DNA of 64,000 nucleotides from Psychroflexus sp. MES1-P1E (GTDB lineage: Bacteria > Bacteroidota > Bacteroidia > Flavobacteriales > Flavobacteriaceae): positions 16,097-80,096 of the forward strand of contig NZ_PJBS01000306.1 of the NCBI RefSeq assembly GCF_002836055.1, given 5' to 3'. The notes below the pieces were generated by a model, which saw nothing but the letters and a program-made list of their open reading frames with translations, had not been told where the DNA came from and did no database searches. Positions 19,882-29,773 of this stretch are shown in pieces. The position numbers and the translations under genes were made by a program. Within the stretch, counting starts at the first letter, position 1. Every line of letters starts with the position of its first letter.

Positions 19882-19912
19882 CAAATTCTATCTTTAATAT
19901 TAAGATACACAA
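19882..19912 (-). promoter_or_regulatory. Promoter of the candidate small RNA
   Basis: TTG at 19910-19912 (minus strand), a 19-base spacer, and TAGAATTTG at 19882-19890, one base longer than TAnnTTTG. Confidence 0.4.
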
Positions 19913-19990
19913 TAAACGAATGGTTGCGTGAATAACAACAATATTAAAAAGAAATACTATTTTTACAAAAAACGAATTCAAATAAAAAAC

Positions 19991-21013
19991 ATGGCAAAAG
20001 AGAATAGCGAGAAAGATGCAAAGTTGAAAGCCCTTCAATTGACTTTAGACAAGCTAGACAAGACTTACGGTAAGGGAACGGTGATGAAGATGAGTGACCA
20101 AGCTGTTCAAGACATAGAAGCGATTTCTTCCGGCTCTTTAGGCCTGAATTTGGCTCTGGGTGTTGGAGGTTACCCTAGGGGAAGAGTTGTTGAAATATAT
20201 GGACCAGAATCATCAGGAAAAACAACTTTGGCACTGCACGCTATTGCAGAAGCTCAAAAAGCTGGAGGTATTGCTGCCTTTATTGATGCAGAACATGCCT
20301 TTGACAGAACCTATGCAAAGAATTTAAACATCGATGTTGATAATCTAATTATCTCTCAACCAGACCACGGTGAACAAGCTTTAGAGATTACTGAAAACTT
20401 AATTCGTTCTGGAGCCATAGATATTATTGTTATTGACTCTGTTGCAGCCTTGACTCCAAAAAGTGAAATAGAAGGAGAAATGGGAGATTCCAAAATGGGC
20501 CTTCATGCAAGATTGATGTCTCAGGCATTAAGGAAAATGACCTCTACAATTAGCAAAACCAATTGTACGGTGATTTTCATTAACCAATTGAGGGAGAAAA
20601 TTGGGGTAATGTTTGGGAATCCAGAAACAACTACAGGGGGTAATGCACTTAAATTTTATGCTTCTGTAAGATTGGATATAAGACGATCTACTCAAATTAA
20701 AAATTCCAATAGTGATGTACTCGGAAACAAAACCCGTGTTAAGGTGGTTAAAAACAAAGTGGCTCCACCTTTCAAAATGGCAGAATTTGATATCATGTAT
20801 GGAACTGGTGTTTCAAAAATAGGTGAAATTATAGACATTGGTGTTGATTATGAAATTATCAAGAAAGCAGGGTCTTGGTTTAGCTATGAAGAGACAAAGC
20901 TAGGGCAAGGTAGAGACGCAGTAAAGACACTTCTTCTCGACAATCCTGAGCTTATGGAAGAATTAGAAGTGAAGATTATAAAAGCCATTAAGGTGGCCAA
21001 GGAAGGTAATTAA
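19991..21013 (+). CDS. recA: Recombinase RecA
   Basis: 340 residues. Walker A GPESSGKT is at 71-78, followed by the usual [21 protein letters not shown] and [21 protein letters not shown] motifs. The start is 19991 ([11 protein letters not shown]), the normal RecA N-terminus; the frame is open further upstream but that part is Lys/Asn-rich and unconserved. It is monocistronic, with a terminator at 21046-21072. Confidence 0.98.
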   Translation: MAKENSEKDAKLKALQLTLDKLDKTYGKGTVMKMSDQAVQDIEAISSGSLGLNLALGVGGYPRGRVVEIYGPESSGKTTLALHAIAEAQKAGGIAAFIDAEHAFDRTYAKNLNIDVDNLIISQPDHGEQALEITENLIRSGAIDIIVIDSVAALTPKSEIEGEMGDSKMGLHARLMSQALRKMTSTISKTNCTVIFINQLREKIGVMFGNPETTTGGNALKFYASVRLDIRRSTQIKNSNSDVLGNKTRVKVVKNKVAPPFKMAEFDIMYGTGVSKIGEIIDIGVDYEIIKKAGSWFSYEETKLGQGRDAVKTLLLDNPELMEELEVKIIKAIKVAKEGN

Positions 21014-21045
21014 AATAAATTTTCGATTTAAAAGATTTACGAAAG

Positions 21046-21072
21046 AACCGAGTTTTAAACCTCGGTTTTTTT
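21046..21072 (+). terminator. recA terminator
   Basis: AACCGAG, 8-base loop, CTCGGTT followed by a T run, 33 bases after the recA stop. Confidence 0.88.
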
Positions 21073-21145
21073 TGTGATATAAGTTTATTACATTTATCAA
21101 CGCAACCTTTTTAAGAACAGCTCGTCTATTAATAAACAATTACTA

Positions 21146-21568
21146 ATGAAATTACAGAGTAAAACTTTTAGTGTATTATTTTTTAGTGCGTTTGTTTTGA
21201 TAGGATGCGATGTAGACGATGATGGTTTTTTTCAAAGCACTCAAGTCTCTCCTGTTTTGAGTGCTAATGTACCCGACACGATGGTTATTGGAGAACCTTA
21301 TTCTCTAGAGGTTACTTACCAAAAGGACTCTGACTGTCACATCTTTTCAAACTTTGAAGTTTTACCACAAGGGGATAGTTTGGTTTTCGTTAGAGCGGTT
21401 ACGTTATTCACACAAGCCTCAAATTGTAGCCAAGATGCATTAGCTGAATTAAAAGATTTGGAATTTGTCAATATATTTGAAACTAATTTCATTTTTAAAT
21501 TTTTAAAGGATTTTGATGATGAAGGTGATCCTGTTTATATAGATAAAGAAGTTATTGTTATAGAATAA
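21146..21568 (+). CDS. Hypothetical lipoprotein
   Basis: 140 residues with lipobox LIGC (Cys21) followed by an acidic DVDDDGFF stretch. The rest looks like one beta-sandwich domain with two cysteines that may form a disulfide. I do not recognise the family. The next gene, a sigma factor, starts on the base after the stop codon, so the two are co-transcribed and the lipoprotein may belong to the same envelope response. Confidence 0.75.
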   Translation: MKLQSKTFSVLFFSAFVLIGCDVDDDGFFQSTQVSPVLSANVPDTMVIGEPYSLEVTYQKDSDCHIFSNFEVLPQGDSLVFVRAVTLFTQASNCSQDALAELKDLEFVNIFETNFIFKFLKDFDDEGDPVYIDKEVIVIE

Positions 21569-22120
21569 ATGGAATTAAAAAAACTAATAAAGCGCTGTAA
21601 AGACCAGGATATCTCATCACAAAAACTTTTGTATGAGATGTTTTCAAGTGTGCTATTTAGTATTTCATTAAAATATTCAAGAAATTATGCAGAGGCAGAA
21701 GATAATCTTCAAGATGCTTTTATTCAAATTTTCGAAAAGATACATCAGTTTGAACATAAGGGGTCCTTTGAAGGGTGGTTAAAACGGATTACGGTTAATA
21801 TTTGCTTGCAACGTTATAGAAGTCAGAAGGTTTTTGAACTTGTAAATGAGGATGCTTTACAAGCAGATGACGCTTATGTAGTTGATGAAGACTACTCTCT
21901 ATCTTTTCTGTTGAACTGTATCCAAAATTTACCAAACCGATATAGACTTGTATTTAACCTTTATGTCCTTGATGGATTTTCGCATAATGAAATTGCATTA
22001 AAACTCAAGATATCGGAGGGTACTTCAAAATCTAACCTTTCTAGAGCCAAAGATATTTTACGTAAAAAAATAAATGCCATCAACGAAGAAGGAATGTATT
22101 CTTATAAAATTGATAATTAA
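21569..22120 (+). CDS. ECF-type RNA polymerase sigma factor
   Basis: 183 residues with region 2 (KYSRNYAEAEDNLQDAFIQIF) and region 4 helix-turn-helix (LDGFSHNEIALKLKISEGTSK). Region 3 is absent, as expected for extracytoplasmic-function sigma factors. It starts directly after the lipoprotein and ends 3 bases before a membrane protein that looks like its anti-sigma partner. Confidence 0.92.
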   Translation: MELKKLIKRCKDQDISSQKLLYEMFSSVLFSISLKYSRNYAEAEDNLQDAFIQIFEKIHQFEHKGSFEGWLKRITVNICLQRYRSQKVFELVNEDALQADDAYVVDEDYSLSFLLNCIQNLPNRYRLVFNLYVLDGFSHNEIALKLKISEGTSKSNLSRAKDILRKKINAINEEGMYSYKIDN

Positions 22121-22123
22121 GTT

Positions 22124-23488
22124 ATGAGACCTTCAAAACATATCGACCGACTGTTTCAAGAAAGTTTTAAAGACTTTCAAGAATCTCCTTCTCCAAAAGT
22201 TTGGAAGGGTATTGAGAAAAAACTGTCTGAAAAAAAACGCAGAAATAAAATTATTCCATTTTGGTGGAGAGCGGCTTCCATTGCAGCAATGCTTACTTTG
22301 TTTTTCTCGATAGGGTTTTTCTATCAGAATAAAATTAATAAGCAAAACCCTATTTTGACGACTAGATCGTTCGAAAATCTAAAGATACGAGGAACAGGTT
22401 TGTTGGAAACTCTCACAAAACAAGAATATGGTTTTAGCTCGGTCAACAATCGATTAACAAAATATGAGAATAATCTAGAATCACTTTTCACTTTCCAACC
22501 TATCATAGAAATTGAAGAAACGGTAAGAAAGGTTAAGCAAAACAGATTGAGTTCTTCAAGATTGGCTCAAACTTCAGTTAATCCTGATAGTATGCCTTTT
22601 ACATCGTTAGTATCTAATTCAATATCAACTTTTGTAGTCTCTAAGACCATAGCAAGTGAGACGTTAAAGTCTGAAAATAGAAAGAAAAAGTCCATATTTG
22701 ATGTGATAGAAGAGCAAAATAAAAACATTGTTATAGAGGAAACAAAACTCCCTCATCAATGGGAGATTCAACCTAATATTGCTCCCGTATTCATGAATTC
22801 ATTTAATGGAGGAAATGCGATAAATGAAGAGTTACAAGGCAAAACCAGCAGCAATGCAAATGTGTCTTATGGTATAAACGTGGCTTATGCTATTAACAGA
22901 AGGGTTAAGATAAGGACAGGAATTAACCAAGTTGCCATGGGGTATAATACTCAGGATGTTATTTTATCTTCTTCTTCTTCTTCCTTCAGAGATCAAGGTT
23001 TTCAGTCGGATAATCTTGCCTCTAAAACTTCAATAGGGAATGTTTCATTAATCAATGCAAATTCAAAAGCTACTTCCCGAAACCAAGCTTCTTCTAACTC
23101 CATAATATCTTCTTCCGGATTCAGTTCGACTGGAAGGCTAAGCCACGAGTTAGGGTTTTTAGAAGTTCCCTTAGAAGTAGAATACGCCTTATTAGATTCA
23201 AAACTTGGGATTCATATTTTAGGAGGGGGTAGCACATTTATGCTTAATAACAATGAAATCTTTTTTGAAGAAGGTGAAACATCCTCCAATATTGGTGAAG
23301 CAGATAACCTTAACAACTTTAGTTTTAGTGCTAATTTTGGGATTGGGTTTGACTATTCTATTTCAAAAAAAATATCTCTCAATTTAGAACCAAAACTGAT
23401 GTATCAGATCAACACCTTCCAAAGTAATACAACAGATTTTCAGCCTTATTTTTTCGGGGTATATTCAGGCATAAAACTGAAGTTTTAA
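22124..23488 (+). CDS. Anti-sigma-like membrane protein with outer-membrane-type C-terminal domain
   Basis: 454 residues. The N-terminal 45 residues are charged and cytoplasmic, as in small anti-sigma factors. One membrane helix (about 48-66) follows, then a Ser/Asn-rich periplasmic linker and a C-terminal beta-rich domain ending in SGIKLKF, like PorT/OmpA-type beta-barrel proteins. Co-transcription with the sigma gene supports an anti-sigma role, which is inferred. The same layout occurs in other flavobacteria. Confidence 0.7.
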   Translation: MRPSKHIDRLFQESFKDFQESPSPKVWKGIEKKLSEKKRRNKIIPFWWRAASIAAMLTLFFSIGFFYQNKINKQNPILTTRSFENLKIRGTGLLETLTKQEYGFSSVNNRLTKYENNLESLFTFQPIIEIEETVRKVKQNRLSSSRLAQTSVNPDSMPFTSLVSNSISTFVVSKTIASETLKSENRKKKSIFDVIEEQNKNIVIEETKLPHQWEIQPNIAPVFMNSFNGGNAINEELQGKTSSNANVSYGINVAYAINRRVKIRTGINQVAMGYNTQDVILSSSSSSFRDQGFQSDNLASKTSIGNVSLINANSKATSRNQASSNSIISSSGFSSTGRLSHELGFLEVPLEVEYALLDSKLGIHILGGGSTFMLNNNEIFFEEGETSSNIGEADNLNNFSFSANFGIGFDYSISKKISLNLEPKLMYQINTFQSNTTDFQPYFFGVYSGIKLKF

Positions 23489-23552
23489 GTTAATAAAGCG
23501 ATCTTACTAAGAAAATTTTTTAGAGCAATGTTAATTATGTAAGTAAAAAAAT

Positions 23553-23560
23553 TAACTTTG
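23553..23560 (+). promoter_or_regulatory. -7 box just before the HU-SPOR gene
   Basis: TAACTTTG fits TAnnTTTG and ends only 5 bases before the ATG. If used, the transcript would be leaderless or nearly so. Confidence 0.45.
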
Positions 23561-23565
23561 TTTAT

Positions 23566-24522
23566 ATGAAGGTTGAAAACTATATAAAGCAATTACTTTA
23601 CAGGTACGAATGCGTTATTGTTCCTGGTTTCGGGGCATTTGTAACTCAAAAGAGATCATCGGTTTACGATGACGAAGGGCATAGATTTACGCCTCCTTCC
23701 AATCATGTTACCTTTAATAAAGCCATACAGAACCAAGATGGGCTTTTAGCAGAAACAATTGCTAAAGCTGAATCTATGGACTTTGAAAGTGCAAAGTTTA
23801 AAATTAAGCTTTTTGTAGATGATTTTTTAACTGCTTTATCCCAAGACAAAATCCTTAAGTTATCTAAATTAGGGATGTTTTACTTAGATACAGAATTTAA
23901 GATTTCCTTCGAACCTGAGGAAACTGAAAATTATTTTGTAGACTCTTTTGGGCTGGAGGCTTTCGGTTTAATAGGCTTAGCAAAATCTGAATTAAGTTTA
24001 GATAAAGCTGAAAAAGAGGGCACTCCTGAACGCACGCTAACAGAGTCAACTTCAGAAGAAAAAGACGTTTCAAAAACAAAAACATATTTTAAATATGCAG
24101 CAATAGGAATTCTAGCTATAGGCTTGGCGGGTTTTGTTGGTTTACATCAATACAACGACCATGTGGTTTCGCATAACTATACCGAATCTTTAAAGGCTGA
24201 AACTCTCTTACAGGAAAGAATACAAGCTGCTAAATTTAATTTTACGCTTTCCAATTTGGACTTAGAAACCAAAAAGGTAGAAACCATCTTACCCAAATAC
24301 CATATCATAGCCGGAGCGTTTAGAGTTAAAGCTAATGCTGAACGAAAAGTTAAGCTTTTACAACAAGATGGCTATCCTGCTACATTGATTGGTAAAAACG
24401 CTTATGGATTACATCAAGTGGCCTTTGCAAGTTATTCCGATCAGGAATCGGCTTTAAATTCTCTTGGAAAGATAAAATCCATAGAGAATCCAAATGCTTG
24501 GCTATTTGTTAAGCAACTTTAA
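23566..24522 (+). CDS. HU-like and SPOR domain membrane protein
   Basis: 318 residues. The N-terminal part resembles HU-CCDC81 domains (IVPGFGAFVTQKRSS, then a helical FKIKLFVDDF region). A single membrane helix is at about 172-189, and a C-terminal SPOR domain (about 243-318) should bind denuded peptidoglycan at division sites. The protein probably has its N-terminal domains in the cytoplasm and SPOR in the periplasm. The exact function is unknown. Confidence 0.85.
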   Translation: MKVENYIKQLLYRYECVIVPGFGAFVTQKRSSVYDDEGHRFTPPSNHVTFNKAIQNQDGLLAETIAKAESMDFESAKFKIKLFVDDFLTALSQDKILKLSKLGMFYLDTEFKISFEPEETENYFVDSFGLEAFGLIGLAKSELSLDKAEKEGTPERTLTESTSEEKDVSKTKTYFKYAAIGILAIGLAGFVGLHQYNDHVVSHNYTESLKAETLLQERIQAAKFNFTLSNLDLETKKVETILPKYHIIAGAFRVKANAERKVKLLQQDGYPATLIGKNAYGLHQVAFASYSDQESALNSLGKIKSIENPNAWLFVKQL

Positions 24523-24545
24523 GATTCCTTTTACACTACAAACCT

Positions 24546-24553
24546 TATCTTTG
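24546..24553 (+). promoter_or_regulatory. -7 box of the thioesterase gene
   Basis: TATCTTTG fits TAnnTTTG, 13 bases before the ATG. Confidence 0.45.
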
Positions 24554-24566
24554 CAAAAAAGCAGTA

Positions 24567-25085
24567 ATGGAAGTTAAATATCCTGAAGATTCAAAGACTA
24601 TACTAACCGATTTGGTTTTACCTAGTGAAACCAATCCACTCAACAACTTGTTTGGTGGAGAGTTGTTAGCTAGGATGGATCGAGCAGCAAGTATTGCGGC
24701 AAGAAGGCATTCTAGGCGTATAGTGGTAACAGCTTCTGTCAATCACGTTGCATTTAACAAAGCCATTCCTCTAGGTAGTGTTGTAACTGTTGAAGCCAAA
24801 GTCACTAGAAGTTTCAAAACGTCTATGGAGATTTTTCTAGATGTATGGATAGAAGATAGAGAAAGCGGTAGACGATCTAAAGCTAACGAAGCCATTTATA
24901 CCTTTGTTGCCGTGGATGATACTGGCAACCCAGTTCCGGTCCCAAGGCTAGAGCCGCAAACAGAACTCGAAAATGAGAGATATGATGCCGCTCTTAGGCG
25001 AAAACAGCTTAGCTTAGTCCTAGCTGGTAAAATGAAACCAAAAGACGCTACCGAATTAAAAGCCTTATTTGAAAACGATAAATAA
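24567..25085 (+). CDS. Acyl-CoA thioesterase (hotdog fold)
   Basis: 172 residues of the YciA/BFIT-type hotdog thioesterases. NNLFGGELLARMDRAASIAA holds the active-site Asp and the helix that packs on the sheet, and SVNHVAFNKAIPLGSVV is also typical. It hydrolyses acyl-CoA; chain-length preference cannot be told. A small membrane protein follows after 5 bases. Confidence 0.92.
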   Translation: MEVKYPEDSKTILTDLVLPSETNPLNNLFGGELLARMDRAASIAARRHSRRIVVTASVNHVAFNKAIPLGSVVTVEAKVTRSFKTSMEIFLDVWIEDRESGRRSKANEAIYTFVAVDDTGNPVPVPRLEPQTELENERYDAALRRKQLSLVLAGKMKPKDATELKALFENDK

Positions 25086-25090
25086 ATAAT

Positions 25091-25528
25091 ATGTACCAAG
25101 CTTTACAAACTGTTCATTCATACTGGGCTTATCTAGTTGTTTTAGTACTTACCCTCGCTACCTTTAACGCTATTATTAAGACGTTAGGGAAGAAATATTT
25201 TGGGCCTCAAGATTTTAGAATTTCACTTTTTACATTGATTGTCTCCCACATGCAATTGCTTATAGGTTTTATAATTTATTTTGTAAGTCCTTACTTCTCC
25301 GCTTTTTCTGAAGTAGGTATGAAAGGAGTCATGAATGATAGTGTGTTGAGATTGTATCTCATTGAGCACCCATTAACTATGATTATCGCTATTGTTCTTA
25401 TAACAGTAGGCTATAGCAAGCACAAAAATAAATTAGTTTCCAATAAGAAATTTAGGACGATTGCAATTTTTTATTCCTTAGCGCTATTGCTGATACTATC
25501 TAGGATACCTTGGAATGCTTGGTTCTAA
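25091..25528 (+). CDS. Hypothetical four-helix membrane protein
   Basis: 145 residues with four predicted membrane helices (about 12-32, 45-68, 93-112, 124-141) and His residues near helices 1, 2 and 3 (HSYWAY, SHMQLL, EHPLTM). The pattern recalls small cytochrome-b-like proteins often annotated in flavobacteria; haem binding is only a possibility. It is co-transcribed with the thioesterase. Confidence 0.75.
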   Translation: MYQALQTVHSYWAYLVVLVLTLATFNAIIKTLGKKYFGPQDFRISLFTLIVSHMQLLIGFIIYFVSPYFSAFSEVGMKGVMNDSVLRLYLIEHPLTMIIAIVLITVGYSKHKNKLVSNKKFRTIAIFYSLALLLILSRIPWNAWF

Positions 25529-25860
25529 ACTTTACTGGTTATGAACCTTATAGCGAGAAACAAATCTATTGGCTTGTATTACTGTTATAATTTCAAACGT
25601 TGGATTTAAACCTTAAAAACAAAACGAGTTTCATTGACTATCACTTGCGATTTGCTTCTTCTATTTTAATATCAAAGTTATTTTTTTTAAAGCTTTAAAT
25701 TAAAAGGACTTAAATTTGATCATTGCTCAAAAATATGTTCCACTAGAAAAGCCTTTACTATTAGTTGATATGTAAGTGTACTACTCATGGCTGTTTTTTG
25801 ACAATTTAAATAATTAATGTCGTTATTATTTAAATTTAACTACCGCAAAACCTTATTAAT

Positions 25861-26578
25861 TCCAGATAACAGAAAGTGAGTTTGGACTAAAATCACTTCG
25901 AAAGAGGCAATCGAGTTATAGGCTTGAGAAACGAATAATCTGGCTAGAATCTATTCTTACCAAGCGTCTTAAAACCAGAGATGAACTTGCAAATATTTAA
26001 AAATTAGTCCAAGAACCCAACAGCGTTGGACTAAAAAATATGTAGCCTTAGGAATAAAAGGTTTATTGACTGATCAACTTAAGATTATTAAGTCAAGAAT
26101 AATAACTTCAGAAATTCATCAAGATTTAAAAGATAGTGTTAATTCTAGCACGACACCTTTTTTAGGCTATTGGGAAGCTAATTCATGGCTATATGAGCAA
26201 TATGGAGTGGATGTTAAATATCATTTATTGCGCTATTATTTGATACAGTATTATAAGACAAAACTTAAAAGCACTCAAAAATCCCATTATAAAAAAGATG
26301 TGGAGGCTGAAAAAATCTTTTTTAGAGACTCCCTAATGAGTTATATCAGATTAAATTAAGTCGAAATATAGATAAGTTTGACTCCGTAAATTTATTTTTC
26401 AGGATGAAGCAAGATTTGGAATGATGAACCATTTAGGCTCGTATCTTACAGCATCAGGAATCAAACCCATAATAAATTACAATCATGTTTATAAAACAAC
26501 ATACATCTACGTAGGCTACAAGTCAATTAATGAAGATAGTTTTGTTTGGGAAGTCAATGGCACGAATACAAATATTTA
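25861..26578 (+). pseudogene. Decayed IS630-family transposase
   Basis: Pieces of one transposase can be read in shifted frames. The N-terminal helix-turn-helix region (SLKSLRKRQ...KTRDELANI) ends in a stop. RTQQRWTKKYVALGIKGLL and the WLYEQYGVDVKYHLLRYYL segment continue in another frame to 26359. The DDE region with DEARFG continues from about 26400 to a stop at 26578. Frameshifts and stops make it inactive. The terminal repeats were not recognised. Confidence 0.8.
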
Positions 26579-26933
26579 GAACACAATAGTCAACCTAACT
26601 TATTGTATTTAACCAAATATTAAAGAAGAAATGAATACGTTCAAAATAGCAAAACCCTTACTATCAGTATTATTATTTTAGGAACATCTTTGGATTACAT
26701 AATAGGAATTTTGTTTTTTTATGATGAGAGTTTTAGACTCCAATTATATTCATTAGTAAAGTTAAGCCACAAAAACTGATAAAAAACCTTTGAATTAGCA
26801 TTATAGCTTTATTTCCACTGCTTTTTATGTTTAATATAGGAGGGAATGGGCAAGTTCCTTATTTGCATTGTACTTAAACTAGTTTTTAAAGTTTCACTTA
26901 ATACTTCTATAATTTTGTTACACCTAAACAAAA

Positions 26934-26967
26934 AAATCCCCTTAAATATGATTTAAAGGGCTTTTTT
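26934..26967 (-). terminator. Terminator of the rplU-rpmA operon
   Basis: An imperfect inverted repeat (CCCTTTAAAT and ATTTAAGGG on the minus strand) followed by a T run, about 20 bases after the rpmA stop. Confidence 0.75.
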
Positions 26968-26986
26968 AAATGTAATGAATACTTAG

Positions 26987-27247
26987 TTATGCTTCAAACG
27001 GTTGAATATGAACAAAAGATTTATCATTTTTAGTTTTCTTGAAATGTACGATTCCATCAACTCTAGCATGTAATGTATGGTCTTTTCCAGCATATACATT
27101 GTCACCAGGATTATGAGCAGTACCTCTTTGTCTCAAGATAATATTACCTGAGATAGCAAGCTGTCCACCGAAAATCTTAACGCCTAAACGTTTTGATTGT
27201 GATTCTCTTCCGTTTTTTGAACTTCCAACACCTTTCTTATGTGCCAT
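26987..27247 (-). CDS. rpmA: 50S ribosomal protein bL27
   Basis: 86 residues starting [24 protein letters not shown], the classic L27 signature, with no cleavable N-terminal extension. It sits at the peptidyl-transferase side of the 50S subunit. It follows rplU by 23 bases. Confidence 0.98.
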   Translation of the reverse strand: MAHKKGVGSSKNGRESQSKRLGVKIFGGQLAISGNIILRQRGTAHNPGDNVYAGKDHTLHARVDGIVHFKKTKNDKSFVHIQPFEA

Positions 27248-27270
27248 GATGTTTAATTTTTAAGTTTAAT

Positions 27271-27768
27271 TTACTTTTTACTTAATAACTCAATGAGTTC
27301 TGCTTTTTTCAAAGCAGAGTATCCTTCTAAGCCTTTTTCTTTAGCCATTTCTTTTAGCTCAGCAACAGTGTGCTCACTTAAGTCTGGGTTAGCTTCATTG
27401 GCCTCAGCATTCTTCTCCTCTTTTTTAGGTGAAGCAGTGACATTCTTTTTTCCTCCAGAAACAGAAATACCTTCGATGTGAATTTCTGTAAGATACTGGC
27501 GATGACCATTTTTCTTACGGTATCCTTTTCTTCTTTTCTTTTTAAAGACAATAACTTTGTCTCCTTTCAAGTGCTTAACGACTTTAACGTCTACAGAAGC
27601 ACCATCTATAGCTGGGGCGCCAAGAGTAATGTTGTCTCCGTCTGAATGTAAAAGAACTTTATCGAAGGATACGTTAGTACCTTCATCTTCTTTTAAACGG
27701 TGGACAAACACTTTCTGATCTTTCGCAACTTTAAATTGCTGCCCTGCTATCTCTACAATTGCATACAT
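27271..27768 (-). CDS. rplU: 50S ribosomal protein bL21 with C-terminal extension
   Basis: 165 residues, against about 103 in E. coli. The first 105 are a normal L21 domain ([18 protein letters not shown]). An acidic/Lys linker follows, then a 35-residue helical module ([20 protein letters not shown]) resembling SAP/Rho-N motifs. Such extensions are seen in other Bacteroidota. It is the first gene of the operon with rpmA. Confidence 0.96.
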   Translation of the reverse strand: MYAIVEIAGQQFKVAKDQKVFVHRLKEDEGTNVSFDKVLLHSDGDNITLGAPAIDGASVDVKVVKHLKGDKVIVFKKKRRKGYRKKNGHRQYLTEIHIEGISVSGGKKNVTASPKKEEKNAEANEANPDLSEHTVAELKEMAKEKGLEGYSALKKAELIELLSKK

Positions 27769-27804
27769 AGTGTTTATTTATTTTGTTTTACTAAAAATAG
27801 TTTG

Positions 27805-27835
27805 CAAATATAGTACTTTAAAAATAAACGAGCAA
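27805..27835 (-). promoter_or_regulatory. Promoter of rplU-rpmA
   Basis: TTG at 27833-27835, a 20-base spacer and TATATTTG at 27805-27812 on the minus strand. This is a complete Bacteroidota housekeeping promoter, 36 bases before the rplU start. Confidence 0.8.
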
Positions 27836-27856
27836 TAAAAATACCCGAAGCCTTAA

Positions 27857-28297
27857 TTACTCTTTAATCTTGTTTTTAAAGAGTTGCATAAAGGAAAGAG
27901 TTAAGACTATAGTTGTCGCTAAGCCTGATAAAAGTACTGTAAAAGCAAAAACACCAACACCGGTATTATAAGAATTAAAAAAATTCTCTGCAATTTTACT
28001 TATAAAGTCAGGGTCAATTTCAGTAGCATAAACAGCCATAAAAAACGTAAAGATAATAGTCGCCAAAAAACCAGTGACAATCCCAGCTTGAAATCCAGTG
28101 GTGTAATTGTATTCGGATTTCTTTTCTATTCTTTTATAACGAATGGACTCAAAAATAGCAAAACCAGTAATAACTCCATTAAATATACTAAATAAAGGAT
28201 TGATATGGAGGTTAAACAATGACAGCACCAAAAAATAAGCAATTAATGACGAAGTCAACGCTATGCCAAATCTTACGGATAATACAAATCGATTCAT
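27857..28297 (-). CDS. DUF4199-like membrane protein
   Basis: 146 residues with four predicted membrane helices and a cytoplasmic KRIEKKSEYNYTTGF loop that is typical of DUF4199 proteins of Bacteroidota. The function is unknown. It stands alone, divergent from the M16 peptidase operon. Confidence 0.7.
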   Translation of the reverse strand: MNRFVLSVRFGIALTSSLIAYFLVLSLFNLHINPLFSIFNGVITGFAIFESIRYKRIEKKSEYNYTTGFQAGIVTGFLATIIFTFFMAVYATEIDPDFISKIAENFFNSYNTGVGVFAFTVLLSGLATTIVLTLSFMQLFKNKIKE

Positions 28298-28458
28298 GAA
28301 TATGTTTTGTTTGCTAATATATTAAAATTACTTGTAGATAGGAATTTACTGTTAAATTAATAAAGTCTTAAGGATTTATTAATTTATTTATAAATCCTAA
28401 TTGTTGTAACAATTTGCCTATTTTTAGACCAATTATTTACAACTAAAACAATAAAAAA

Positions 28459-29772
28459 ATGACTAAAACTATTATGTTATCTTTTTTTGTATTTTTCATG
28501 ACTTTAGCCCATGCGCAAAAGGTAGAATTTACAGAATATAATTTAGACAATGGCTTGCACGTGATCTTGCATCAAGACAACACAGCGCCTGTTGTAATTA
28601 CATCTGTTATGTATGATGTAGGAGGAAAGGATGGACCACGAGACCGTACTGGTTTTGCCCACTTTTTTGAACATTTGTTATTTGAAGGTTCAGAAAATAT
28701 TGGACGTGGTGAATTCATGAAAATCATACCTGCCAATGGCGGGACCTTTAATGCGAACACTTCTCAGGATAGAACGTATTATTACGAAATCTTCCCTTCT
28801 AACAAGTTAGAACTTGGCTTATGGCTAGAGTCAGAACGCATGCTTCATCCCGTGATCGATGAACAAGGGGTTGAAACTCAAAATGAAGTCGTTAAAGAAG
28901 AAAAACGTCAAAGCTACGACAGACCTTACGGAAAGCTATTGGAAGTCATAGGAGAAAATCTTTTCGAGGCCCATCCTTATATGGATACTAATATAGGAAA
29001 AATGGAGCATCTAGACGCGGCTACATTAGAAGAGTTTAATGCTTATTTTGATAAATATTATGGACCAAACAATGCGGTATTGATTGTTGCTGGAGATATT
29101 GACAAAGAAAAAACTATTAAAATGGTGAGAGATTACTTCGGTGAAGTTAAACCAAGACCTGAAGTAAAAAGAGATTTCCCTAAAGAAGAGCCAATAACAG
29201 AAACTAAAAAAGTGACTACTTATGATGCAAACATTCAAATTCCAGCAGTGCTAGCAGCTTATAGATTACCTGGTCAATCAACTAGAGATGCTTTTGTATT
29301 GGACATGATTTCTGCTTACTTAAGCGGTGGTAAAAGTTCTGTGCTTTATAAAAAATTAGTAGATGAGAAGAAGCTAGCATTACAAGTACAGGCTGTTAAT
29401 TTGGGTCAGGTTGATTATAACATCTTTGCACTATTCGCACTCCCGCAAGGTGATGTTGCTTTGGACACCCTTTTAGATGAAATGGATGAAGAAATTGCAA
29501 AAATGCAAAATGAATTAATTTCTGAACGTGACTATCAAAAGCTTTTAAATCAGTTTGAGAACCAATTTGTAAGCTCAAACTCAAGTGTTGCTGGTATTGC
29601 AAGCTCATTAGCTACATATTATATGCTATATGATGATGTGAATTTGATAAATAACCAATTGGATTTATACCAATCTATTACCAGAGAGGAAATTAGAGAT
29701 GTGGCAAAAAAATATTTGAGCCCAAATCAGCGTGTAGAAATTGAGTATTTACCAAAAAAAGAAGATAACTAA
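28459..29772 (+). CDS. M16 family zinc peptidase (active subunit)
   Basis: 437 residues with a signal peptide (to about 19). The inverted zinc motif HFFEH (His68, Glu71, His72) and the distal Glu of NEVVKEEKRQ mark an active M16B peptidase. It is predicted to act in the periplasm as a heterodimer with the next gene product, which starts one base after this stop codon. Confidence 0.94.
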   Translation: MTKTIMLSFFVFFMTLAHAQKVEFTEYNLDNGLHVILHQDNTAPVVITSVMYDVGGKDGPRDRTGFAHFFEHLLFEGSENIGRGEFMKIIPANGGTFNANTSQDRTYYYEIFPSNKLELGLWLESERMLHPVIDEQGVETQNEVVKEEKRQSYDRPYGKLLEVIGENLFEAHPYMDTNIGKMEHLDAATLEEFNAYFDKYYGPNNAVLIVAGDIDKEKTIKMVRDYFGEVKPRPEVKRDFPKEEPITETKKVTTYDANIQIPAVLAAYRLPGQSTRDAFVLDMISAYLSGGKSSVLYKKLVDEKKLALQVQAVNLGQVDYNIFALFALPQGDVALDTLLDEMDEEIAKMQNELISERDYQKLLNQFENQFVSSNSSVAGIASSLATYYMLYDDVNLINNQLDLYQSITREEIRDVAKKYLSPNQRVEIEYLPKKEDN

Positions 29773-29773
29773 G

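Larger units (their letters stand above)
25529..26986. other. Gene-poor decayed interval
   Basis: Apart from the IS630 remnant I see no intact gene. A short ATG frame at 26631 gives MNTFKIAKPLLSVLLF before a stop, with further hydrophobic fragments after it, suggesting a second decayed membrane-protein gene. Confidence 0.6.
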
